A DNA stretch of 64,000 nucleotides from Cryptomeria japonica (taxonomy: Eukaryota; Streptophyta; Pinopsida; Cupressales; Cupressaceae), in the NCBI RefSeq assembly GCF_030272615.1, contig NC_081405.1, forward strand, positions 314,608,235 through 314,672,234. The letters run 5' to 3'. Positions 32,959 to 42,914 of this stretch are shown in pieces. The translations under genes and the position numbers were made by a program. Each line of letters opens with the position of its first letter. Positions within the stretch are counted from its first letter, which is position 1. The notes beneath the pieces are model-generated. The model did no database searches, had not been told where the DNA came from, and was given only the letters and a program-made list of their open reading frames with translations.

Positions 32959-35517
32959 ATGGCTGATCAACAATATGGCATGCCAGACATTGGTGTCCTA
33001 TATGAAGATCCCATGCAAGATCATACACAAAGTGGGCAACCAAGCGATCAAGATCAAAGCCAAAATCTTGACATGGTTAACCAGGATGAACTTTGTCCGG
33101 AAGTGCAAACTTTCCTAGCGGATTCTTATAACCAAGAGATGATAGAAAAGTTTATTAAACACAATCCTACTGCACTTCTGAAGACTCTTCTTGAACATGG
33201 AGCTCAACTTCCACCCGAATTTAATAGATCCACTCTCGTCCAACAACCACAAGGAGACTTCGCTCCCACACAAAGTACTGCACCTACTATTCAAACTCAA
33301 TCAATTGCAGCCCCATCAATCATCCAAGTCCAATCAATGCCACCCGCGACACCTCCCACCACGATCTCCATCCCGCCTTCTTCCTCCTTACCATCCATAC
33401 CACTATCAAATTCAATCTCATCCATTCTCCAACAAACTTCTATACCACCTCCTTCTATTCAACCACATATTTCTATTCCACAAACTTCCCTTTCTCCCAA
33501 CAATGTCGCAAATTTTATCCAGGCCGCATTCAATCCCATCACAACAGTTGGCGGATCACAACCAACTATCACACGAACCCCAGCAACATCAGTCATCACA
33601 TCCCATGTTCCCACTTCCTCATCATATCAATATATTGGTGGTGGTGCACCTTCTTTAGTTCATCCAATTCTTGGGGCAGATACAATTCATCAATATCAAA
33701 GTCCACAACAAGACCTCATCAAGGAAATTCAAGACATGAAGAATATCATCAAAAACATGAAAGAAAAGACTAATAAAAGGAAATCTTACTCATTCGAAGA
33801 GTTTTGCCCTTGTCCTTATGACCCATCTATATCAGTTGCACCGTATCCCCCAGGATTTGAGATCCCTAAATTCACCAAGTATGAAGGCAAAGGAGACCCT
33901 TGCGACCATGTCCGCGAATTCCACATCTTATGCCAAGAAGTCTCCTATAGTGACCTTTATCTTCGCAGACTCTTTCCCAAGAGTCTCACGGGAGACGCCC
34001 TGGCATGGTTCTCATCTTTACCACGAGGTTCCATTGTCTCTTTTCCAGACTTGGCAGAAAAATTTGTGGCCCACTATGCATACAACATGGGTAATGATGT
34101 TTCTATGATGGACCTATGTAATACAAAACAAAGGCCTGGAGAAACCTTCGCCAATTTCCTACAAAGATGGCGACATCTTATCAAAAAATTCTAGTGGGAC
34201 ATGCCAGAACAACATCAAATTGAACTATTTCAAAAGAACTTGGTTCCTGAACTTTCAAGACCTTTAATATCTCAATGTATCAAATCCTTCCAAACATTGA
34301 CCGATAAGGGCCTCACCCTTGAACGTGTCTTGTTGGAGGAAGGAACCTTGAAACATTACCAGAAGTCATCACAAAGTTCTTCCCCATATCATAACGACAA
34401 GCCAAAATTCAGGGCTAAAAATAAAAACATGGTCAATGATGGTGTAACTGATGTGAAGCGGGTCCAAACCGTGGCCACTCCCCCAAAATCCACCACCAAT
34501 ATTCATCAATTCAACAATCAAAATAATTCAAATCAATCTCAAAAACCTCACAACAATGTCTCAATCCAAGGACGACCACCCCGATCGAATAACAGGACTC
34601 CAAGAGATTTCACTCCTCTTGCTGAGCCTATTGAAGTGGTGTTTCAAAAACTTGTCCAAGCAGGTATAGTGGTTTTTCCAATCACTCGCCCATTTGATCG
34701 CAATCAACCTAAACCAAGATGGTATAATGAAAATGAGTATTGTGAATACCATCGTATCAAGGGACATGATATATGAAAGTGTATGAAACTGAAGATCTAC
34801 ATACAAGATCTCATTGATAGAGGTGAGATTGAGGTAGAAAATGCAAAACCTGGTAATAACAATGACAAACTCAAAATGTACCAAGAACCCTTCCCTAAGC
34901 ATGATAAAGGAAAAGGCTCATCATCTAACGTAATGGATTATGACTATGCTAATCACGTAACCAGTTTTGACTTTTTAGTAAGTCGCATTGAACCTGCAGA
35001 CAATCATGTCAATGTCATAACCATCCAAGGAGTTAATCCTCCTTCTTCCCAAAGCAGACCAAACCTGGCTAGAATAGTCATTCAAGGTGCCATGCCTTCC
35101 ACGTCCCATTTCTAGAATGACTGTAATGCAACTACACGCCGAGGAAGAGTCACCATCCAAGGAATTCCTCCCCCACCAAACCCTCCACCCATGTCTTCCA
35201 CCCGCCGATATGACCTCCTTGATCAACTTGGGAAGGCACCCACGCAGATCTCCATTTTGGAACTTCTCAAGACTTCTCCAGTCCATAAAGAAATTTTGGA
35301 ACAAGCCCTTCTCCAATCACGCGTTCCTGATAACATCAATGCCACCCAATTTCAAACCCTCATTGGAAACCTCGTTGCCCAGCAACACATTGTATTTAAC
35401 TCAAAAGATGCTCTCGCAGATGAGGACCATAACAAACCTTTGCACATTGAAGCTCTCATCCACAAGCACAAGTTCAAACGTATCCTAATAGACGGTGAAT
35501 CCGGGCTTAATCTGTAG
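32959..35517 (+). pseudogene. gag-protease of gypsy C, one frame with three stops, truncated
   Basis: An ATG (MADQQYGMPDIGVLYEDP) starts a frame that holds phase for 2.5 kb but is cut by stops at 34192-34194, 34774-34776 and 35113-35115. The N-terminal third is rich in S, P, Q, T and I. The capsid part has CPYDPS, PPGFEIPKFTKYEGKGDPCD, WFSSLPRGS, LCNTKQRPGE and FLQRWRHL. A C-x2-H-x4-H knuckle (CEYHRIKGHD) lies near 34745. The protease begins LIDGESGLNL at 35488; the catalytic Asp is there but the next Gly of DGG is Glu. The frame ends at the deletion junction at 35518-35523. It would have made the particle protein; as it stands it cannot. Confidence 0.85.
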
Positions 35518-35522
35518 GGAGG

Positions 35523-36436
35523 TCAAATCCTCACAAATCTTCCTCTTAGCTAATTAATTTCAATTAATTAGTTAACCTACATGATTCCTACAAATCATCT
35601 TCTTAATTCATCATTAACCTAATAAATTTTTCTAGAAACTCCCTAAACTCACTTAACATCATTCTTTTAGTCAAATTCTCCTACAACTATAAATCCCACC
35701 TAACATTTCCTCTAATTCCCCTCCTAATGAGTAGTTAATGGCTAATCATCATGATTAGCCACAAAGTCAACTCTTTGTCCTTTCATCCAGCCACTAGCTT
35801 TAAATGCTCTTTTTCTAGATGAATGTAAGATTTTCGAAATCTCACATTCCTCTAGGCATTTCCCTCTCCCAAAGAATTTTTAATTCCTTTTTATTCTTCT
35901 AATCCCCATAATATCTATTTTTGGAGAGTTTTTAATTCCTCCAATGTATCTTGTAGAGTGTGGAGATACGAAATGCCTTTAAGGCATATTTCTTGGTCTC
36001 CACACCCTCTCTTGGACCTTGTGTGACCTCACAAGTAAATCTTAGCCCTTCATCTCGAATTCATCCTAGCCATCCATTTTCCTCTCCTCTTCCTATAAAA
36101 TAGGGTTCCATCCCTTCATTCAAAACATCTTGAAATTTAGTAAGCTTATGCTGCCCTTTTGAGCCCAGGAAATCATCTTGGCAACTTGATCATCTCATCC
36201 TTATCGTTCATCCTTATCATTTGTGCACAATATTGGAGAGCCATCCACATCCAGCAATCAAAGGAGCACATCAAGTGGAGCATTATCAAGGGGCGCCTTC
36301 ACTTCATCAAGCTCAATCCGAAGGAGAAGGTAAAATAGCAAGGTGAAATGATCTTTTTATGATATTTTAGCATTCTGCATGTTTATTTCGTTATGTTTTG
36401 ATCAGTTTACCTTTCAAATCTATTTTTCCCTCTTCA
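35523..36436 (+). repeat. 3' LTR of gypsy C, lacking its first 179 bp
   Basis: Aligns base for base with 28678-29591 (914 bp, no indel, about 9 differences). The missing start, purine tract, RT, RNase H and integrase were all lost in one deletion that joins protease codons to mid-U3. Confidence 0.92.
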
Positions 36437-36441
36437 GAAAC

Positions 36442-37276
36442 CTTATAAGGGGAAAAACCATGGTGGGAAACCTTACCCACAGTTAGATGATACTACTGCT
36501 GATAGTATGTGTGTACAATAAGGGGTCTGCACATGCAGAAAGGCCAAGCACCTAGAGCTCATTGCTCAATCACAAATGGGAGTCACATTGAATACAATTG
36601 GATGATAAAATCCAATGACAATGTACTGCTCAAAATAGAATCTCCATATGCTTGATTCAGTACCAATTTTAGCTCTGATATGCCTTCTTCAAACTTTCCT
36701 TTAATCCTGAATGATGTCTGTGTGTATCTAGCTCTACTAATATTCGTATATACCCTATTACAATCTCTTTCTTGCATATATTGATCTAACAAATGAGATC
36801 TTACATTTATACCATAACCTAAGACCAATTGAGTAGGTCAACTCACTAAAGATATTACAATAAGATCAATTACAAATGAAACAATATCCGATGCATGATG
36901 TCGGCTCAATGCATTTACAATAATAATAAATCATCTCCATGACGTACTATGCTGGTCTAGAATAGATAAGCCTGCCGGTGTATATCTTGGACCTATTTGC
37001 CGGTAACAGCAAATGTGCAAACTCGAATAAACCAATGAACAAATCACCAAGACAAAGTGTCCAAATGATGTCTTCGACATAACCAAGTATTCTCCAAGTG
37101 ATTCCAAGTGTCGGTGAACAATATATCCTGCTAGTGAATCAAAAACCGGTGACTGTGCATAAGTCACTTGCTTGTCGGTGAACATAACCAATTCTCCAAG
37201 TGCTGATAGGTTGACCAGTATTGAGAAGTGTTGACATCAATGACAAAACCATATCAACATATCCAAAATACTAACA
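36442..37276 (-). repeat. Copia D 3' LTR, inner piece
   Basis: Continues the LTR after the element C insertion and ends ACTAACA, the inner edge. It matches 42080-42914 at about 91%. The frame at 36583 and that at 36931 fall inside the LTR and also appear in the other LTR, so they are not genes. Confidence 0.9.
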
Positions 37277-37288
37277 ATCTCCCCCTTT
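37277..37288 (-). other. Polypurine tract of copia D
   Basis: The minus strand reads AAAGGGGGAGAT directly before the 3' LTR start TGTTAGTATTTTGG. This is the plus-strand primer site. Confidence 0.75.
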
Positions 37289-37628
37289 GGCTTTGATGGC
37301 AACACAAGATGGAAAAACCATCAAAGTGCCAAAACAAAAATGCCAAAAACCAAAAACCAATAATCTCCCAAAGAGATCATAACCAAAATACATAATGTCT
37401 CTCCCCAAGGGATAAAGTCTCTCCCCCTAGGAATAATATGTGTTTTTCCATATCAATCTCTCCCCCTTCAACATCAAATGCCAAAGCAATACAAAAACTA
37501 GATTCAAATACAGAATACCAACTCATTACAAAATACCAACTACTCCCCTTGAGAACTAGCTCTCCTCATCAAAGCTGGAATAAAATATTTTTTGTTAATT
37601 CTTGCGGTTGATGACAAACATCAATTGT

Positions 37629-40151
37629 CTAAGTCTCTACCGGTGGGGGTATAACCACAAGATGATCTCTCAGATATTCAAAAGTCTCCTTAGGCAAAGG
37701 CTTAGTAAAGATATCTGCAATATTCTCTTTAGTATTCACATAAACCAATTTTACTTCTTTTGCTTCAACACTCTCTTTTAGAAAATTCAATTTGATAGAA
37801 ACATGTTTAGTTTTAGAATGTAGTACCAGATCCTTAGATATATCGATTGTTGTTGTATTATCACAATAGATAGTTATAGGTTGCTTGCATTTTACCTTTA
37901 TGTCCTTCAACATTTGCTTAAGCCATAATACTTGTGTGCAATTAGTTGCTGCTGCAACATATTATGATTTTGCTGTTGATAAAGATGTGAAACTTTGTTT
38001 CTTACTCAACCAAGAAATTAATCTGCTACCAAGAAAAAATGCTCCACCGGTGGTGCTTTTTCTATCATCTACATCTCTTGCCCAATTTGCATCTATGTAT
38101 GAACATAATTCAAATTTTTCATCTCTAAGATACCATAAGCCAAGATTTCTAGTCCCTTGTAAGTATCGAAAAATCCTTTTTACTGTTGATTAATGATTTT
38201 CTTTAGGATTACTCTGAAACCTTGAAACAATACATACTGCATTCATAATATCAGGTCTTATTTGTGTCAAATACGGTAAACCTCCTATCATAGATTTGTA
38301 CCTAGTTGGATTAACAGGTATTGATTCATCTCTTAGTGATAATTTTTCAGTTGTAGTCATAGGTGTGCTTACCGGTTTAGAGTTCTCCATTCTAAATTTC
38401 TTTAGTAACTCCTTCAAGTACTTAGATTAACTCAAGAATATACCTTTGTCAGTCTGTGAAATCTGCAATCCTAAAAAGAATTTTATCTCTCCAATCATAG
38501 ATATTTCAAATTCATGTTGCATTTCATTAGAAAAGTCTTTACATAATCCATCTTCTCATCCAAAGATTATATCATCAACAAAAACTTCTATAACCAAGAT
38601 GTCATCATTAGTTACTTTGTAATATAATTTGTTGTCAACATTACCTTTAGAAAAACCAATCTTCAAAAGATACTTATCTAATATAGCATACCAAGATCTT
38701 GGAGCTTGCTTCAACCCATGCAAAGCTTTTCTTAACCTGCAAACCATTTGTTTGTCATCTGTCAAAGAAAATCCATCAGGTTGTTCAATATAAACTTCTT
38801 CTTCAAGATCTCCATTTAGAAATGCACATTTAATATCCATCAGATATACTTTGTAGTTCTTGTGTGCTGCAAAAGCCAAGAATAATCTTACTGCCTCAAT
38901 TATAGCTACCGGTGCAAAGGTTTCATTATAGTCAATTCCTTCTTTCTATGAATTTCCCTTCCACACTAGTCTTTCTTTATTTCTGAGTACCTTACCATCT
39001 TCATTAAGTTTGTTTCTGAATACCCATTTTGTACCAATTACATTTTTGTCTTTAGGTCGAGGAACTAATGTCCATGTGTTATTCTTTTCAATTTGTTGTA
39101 ATTATTCTTCCATAGCTTTAATCCAGTGTTTATCTTCACATGCCTCATTAACTGATGTTGGTTCAATTTGAGAAATAAGACATACCTCTTCATTTGCCAG
39201 TCTTCCTCTAGTCATAACTCCTTTATACTTGTTCCCAATTATCTAATCTTCAGAGTGGTTCAATCTTACATACCAAGGTGTCTTTGTTTGTTGTTGTTCC
39301 TCAGTTACTGTGGAATTTTCAGATGATACCGGTGTAACTCAATCTTCATTCTGTATGGGTGTGTTCATTGTAGGTTCATTTGTCTGTATCTCTGTTGCCA
39401 ATTCAAAGTCTATATACCTTGAAGTTCCTTTGAATTGTTCATCAATGTTCACATTTGTACTCTCAATAATTTTCTACAATCTCTTGTTAAAACATCTATA
39501 TGCCTTTCTCTTAAATGAATAACCAAGAAATATTACTTCATCACTTCTAGGATGAAATTTGCTAATATACTCATCTCTTCTAATATAGAATTTGCTTCCA
39601 AATATTCTGAAATATTTAAGAGTAGGAGTATTACCAAACCATAATTCATGAGGGGTCTTACTGGTTTCACCTTTGATGTGAACTTTGTTGAATGTGTAGA
39701 CCGATGTACTTACTGCCTCTCTCCAATATATATGAGGTAAATTTGTTTCTGATAACATACTCCTGGTTGCTTCCAAGATAGTTCTATTTTTCCTTTCTAC
39801 AACTCCATTCTACTAGGGTGTCCGCGGTGCTGATAACTGTCTTCTGATCCCATTCACTTCATAGAATGTATTAAATTCCTTAGATGTGAATTCACCTCCT
39901 TGATCTGATCTCAGACATTTGATTTTCTTACCGGTTTCATTCTCTACCATCACTTTGAATAACTTGAATTTCCCAAGTGCTTCTGATTTTTCCCTGAGAA
40001 AAGTAACCCAATTCATTCTAGAATAGTGATCAATGATTAGCATGAAATATCTATATCCTTGTAAGCTTCTAGTTCTTGCTAGACCACATAAATTAGTATT
40101 AATTAGGTCAAGAGCATTATTGGACTTTTCTGGAATACTCTTAAAAGATTC
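37629..40151 (-). pseudogene. copia D pol: integrase, RT and RNase H, broken
   Basis: In one decayed frame on the minus strand. Integrase core (40043-39474): the first catalytic site reads INTNLCG, where a D is usual, then LRSDQGGEF with its D, then VVERKNRT with the E. RT: WVFRNKLNEDG, AFLNGDLEEEVYIEQP, LHGLKQAPRSWY and FVDDIIFG (38879-38556). RNase H with YCDNTTTIDI and TKHVSIKLNFLKE, ending ENIADIFTKPLP (37913-37629). Stops lie at the ends of the open pieces, among them 39813, 39474, 38556 and 38190. The domain order integrase-RT-RNase H is that of Ty1/copia. It is dead. Confidence 0.88.
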
Positions 40152-41723
40152 TCAAACCTGCTTTCCAAATTGACATTCCTTACATACCGGATTGTGAGGC
40201 TTGACAATTCTAGGCAAATCCCTTACTTCTTTAGTTGTACTAATTTTCACAATGCAATCAAAATTTACATGACAGAGTCTCTTATGCCATAACCAACTTT
40301 CATCAATATGTGCAATTAAGCATATCTTTTCACTGTTGTTCAAATGAAAGATATTACCTCTAGTCTGATTACCGGTTGCAATTTCCAAACCAGTTCTATT
40401 CATGATTTTGCATTTTCCATTCTTGAATTGTAACTGAAATCCTTTTTCAACTATTTGACCAACACTCAAAAGATTATGCTTTAAACCTTCAACATAGTAA
40501 ACATTATCAGTATTGTGCTTACCATCAAGAGATATAATCCCTTTTCCTTTGATCGAACAAGCTTTATCATCTCCAAATCTTACTAGACCTCCATTATATT
40601 CTTGAAAGGTTAAGAATTTACTTTTATCACCTATCATATGATGTGAACATCCTGAATCAATGATCCATTCATCATTATCTTTAATTTTAGTTGTCAGGGC
40701 CTTTTCTATCAGTTGAACAGTAGGTGTCGGTTGATCTTCTGTTATAGCAACAAAAACCCATCCATTGTCTACTGGATCCTCATCAGAATAATTAAGGACT
40801 CCTTCATCAACAAGGTAACAAGATTTGTCTCTATTCTTCTTAAATCTGTATCTCTGATATTTAGGGTTTGGCTTGTATGTTCTTATAGCTTCTTCTTTCA
40901 CTCTTGCATGTCTATCAGGACACCTTGATGCCATATGATCAATTTTATTACAGTTAAAACATTTAAAGGCTGCTTTACCTTCATACTTACTTCCAACAGG
41001 ACCTTTAGGCATTTTCCTTGCAAATAGTGCTTCAAGTTCTTCAAGTTCTTCATTTTCTCTCTCGCTTTCTTCAAGTTCTCTTGCATAAAAGGCTTTCCAA
41101 TCAAATTTTTCAAATGATGATGATGATGATGATGATGATGATGTTGATGCCTGAAAAGCTAAATCTATCTTTATAGTAGCAACAGGACCAAATTCCTCAA
41201 TTTCAAAAGTTGAAAGTTTTCCAATCAATGTATCCATAGTTACTGATATATTAGGCATTATTCTTAATTCATTTATAGTAGTAACTTTCATTTTGTATGC
41301 CGGTGGAAATCCTCTTAAATTTTTTGAAACAAGTTCATCTTCACTTAAGGTTCCTCTAGAACATTTAATACCCAAAACAATTTCATTTACTCTTTCCATA
41401 AAAACAAAAATTCTTTCATCCTCTTCCATTTTCAGATTTTCATACCTGACCCAGAAGCTTTCAAGTTTTGCAATTTTGACTATGGAATCTCCTTCATTCA
41501 ATGTTTCCAAATGGTCCCAAATAGCTTTAGCATTAGACCTATTTGATAATCCCATGATTTTATGATCTGATAATGATCTCAAAAGTGCTTCTCTTGCTTT
41601 GCAATCATTTTCCTCATCTTTATTCAAATTTGGTGGATTAGGCTGACTTTGAGTAGGAGTAGTATAGCCATTCTTTGTAACTTCCCAGATGTCCTTTCCA
41701 ATGCAATTCAAGTGAGTCTCCAT
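40152..41723 (-). CDS. copia D gag-protease open frame, 523 aa (remnant)
   Basis: The longest open frame of copia D. It has a UBN2-type gag region (residues 1-190), a poly-Ser run near 190-200, a knuckle CFNCNKIDHMASRC near 255, a protease site WIIDSGCSHHM near 355 with the catalytic D-S-G, and a GAG-pre-integrase motif WLWHKRLCHVNFD near 480. Upstream of this ATG the same frame reads TNYGIWKIK just after a TGA at about 41748, so the true gag start was further up and has been lost. It stops at 40152 where the integrase should begin. Transposition function is unlikely. Confidence 0.8.
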   Translation of the reverse strand: METHLNCIGKDIWEVTKNGYTTPTQSQPNPPNLNKDEENDCKAREALLRSLSDHKIMGLSNRSNAKAIWDHLETLNEGDSIVKIAKLESFWVRYENLKMEEDERIFVFMERVNEIVLGIKCSRGTLSEDELVSKNLRGFPPAYKMKVTTINELRIMPNISVTMDTLIGKLSTFEIEEFGPVATIKIDLAFQASTSSSSSSSSSFEKFDWKAFYARELEESERENEELEELEALFARKMPKGPVGSKYEGKAAFKCFNCNKIDHMASRCPDRHARVKEEAIRTYKPNPKYQRYRFKKNRDKSCYLVDEGVLNYSDEDPVDNGWVFVAITEDQPTPTVQLIEKALTTKIKDNDEWIIDSGCSHHMIGDKSKFLTFQEYNGGLVRFGDDKACSIKGKGIISLDGKHNTDNVYYVEGLKHNLLSVGQIVEKGFQLQFKNGKCKIMNRTGLEIATGNQTRGNIFHLNNSEKICLIAHIDESWLWHKRLCHVNFDCIVKISTTKEVRDLPRIVKPHNPVCKECQFGKQV

Positions 41724-41832
41724 CTTGATCTTCCAAATCCCATAGTTGGTTCAATTAAGTTTAGGATTGTCCTTCCTGAAATAGTTTGAAGAGATTGTAT
41801 CTCCTCAAGCTGTTAAACTTCCACAAAAAGAG

Positions 41833-41850
41833 GACTAGGCTTTGATACTA
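41833..41850 (-). other. Primer-binding site of copia D
   Basis: The minus strand reads TAGTATCAAAGCCTAGTC just inside the 5' LTR. It differs at two places from TGGTATCAGAGCC, the initiator-tRNA site of plant copia elements. Confidence 0.72.
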
Positions 41851-41852
41851 AT

Positions 41853-42914
41853 TGTTAGGTCCTGGAGACCACTAAGAGGGGGGGGGGGGGGGGGGTGAAT
41901 CAGTTGTCCAATAAATTCAAACCAAAATTAACTTGACCAAAACTTAATGCTTAATACTGGTAAACCAAACTTTATGTTGGTAGACAATTTATCAATTAAT
42001 TACAGTACCGGTAAAGATTAATGAATGAAATAGAAAGACAATAACATCCACAACACATAACACCGATATTTGTATGTGGAAACCCTGTAAGGGGAAAAAC
42101 CACAGTGGGAAACCTTACCCACAATCAGATGATACTACTACAAATAGTATGTGTGTACAATAAGGGGTCTGCACATGCAGAAAAGCCAAGCACCTAGAGC
42201 TCACTGCTCAATCATAAATGGGAGTCACACTGACTACAATTGGATGATTAAATCCAATGATAATTTACTGCTCAAAATAGCATCTCCATATCTTGGATTC
42301 AGTACCGGTTTTAGCTCTGATATGCCTTCTTCAAACCTTCCTTCAATCTTTAATGATGTCTGCGTGTATAGCTCTACTAATAGTCGTATATACCTTATTA
42401 CAATCTCTTTCTTGCATATATTGATCTCACAAATGAGATCTTACATTTATACCATAACCTGACTAATTGAGTAGGTTGGCTCACTAAAGATATTACAATA
42501 AGATCAATTATAAATGAAACAATATCCGATGCATGATTTCGGCTCAATGCATTTACAATAATAACAAATCATCTCCATGACATGTGGTGTTGATTTGGAA
42601 TAGATAAGCCTGCTGGTGTATATCTGAGACCTAATTGCCAGTAAAAACAAATGTGCAAACTCAAATAAACCAATGAATAAATCACCAAGACAAAGTGTCC
42701 AAACGATGTCTTCGACATAACCAAGTATTCTCCAAGTGATTCCAAGTGTCGATGAATAATATATCCTGTTAGTGAATCAAATACCAGTGACTGTGCATAA
42801 GTCACTTGCTTGTCGGTGAACATAACCAATTCTCCAAGTGCTGATAGGTTGAGCAGTATTGATAAGTGTTCACATCAATGACAAAACCATATCAACATAT
42901 CCAAAATACCAACA
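41853..42914 (-). repeat. Copia D 5' LTR (intact)
   Basis: A 1062-bp LTR that starts TGTTAGGTCCTGGAG and ends CCAACA. A run of about 17 G is near its left edge. LINE F sequence resumes right after it. The open frame at 42151 lies within the LTR and is not a gene. Confidence 0.92.

Larger units (their letters stand above)
28499..36436 (+). mobile_element. Ty3/gypsy element C, nested in the copia D LTR
   Basis: The ends are fixed by a 5-bp target duplication, GAAAC at 28494-28498 and 36437-36441, and by TGTAGACAC / TCTTCA termini. It has a complete 5' LTR, primer site, 3.4 kb leader and gag-protease. The rest of pol and the first 179 bp of the 3' LTR are deleted. The two LTRs differ at about 9 sites over the shared 914 bp, about 1%, with no indels, so this is the youngest dated insertion here. 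Primer site and leader block tie it to element A. Confidence 0.93.
28272..42914 (-). mobile_element. Ty1/copia element D, inserted in LINE F and split by gypsy C
   Basis: A full copia element on the minus strand: 5' LTR at 41853-42914, primer site, gag-protease, integrase, RT, RNase H, purine tract and 3' LTR. The 3' LTR is in two pieces, 28272-28498 and 36442-37276, because element C inserted there. The joined pieces total 1062 bp, the same as the intact LTR. Without C the element is about 6.7 kb. The LTRs differ by about 9% over a 330-bp stretch counted by hand. It sits in a T run of the LINE ORF2, so the duplicated target bases are ambiguous. Confidence 0.92.

Noticed and set aside
36583-37191. 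Two frames at 36583 and 36931, repeated near 42151 and 42569
   Set aside because: They lie in the two LTRs of copia D and are repeated only because the LTRs are.
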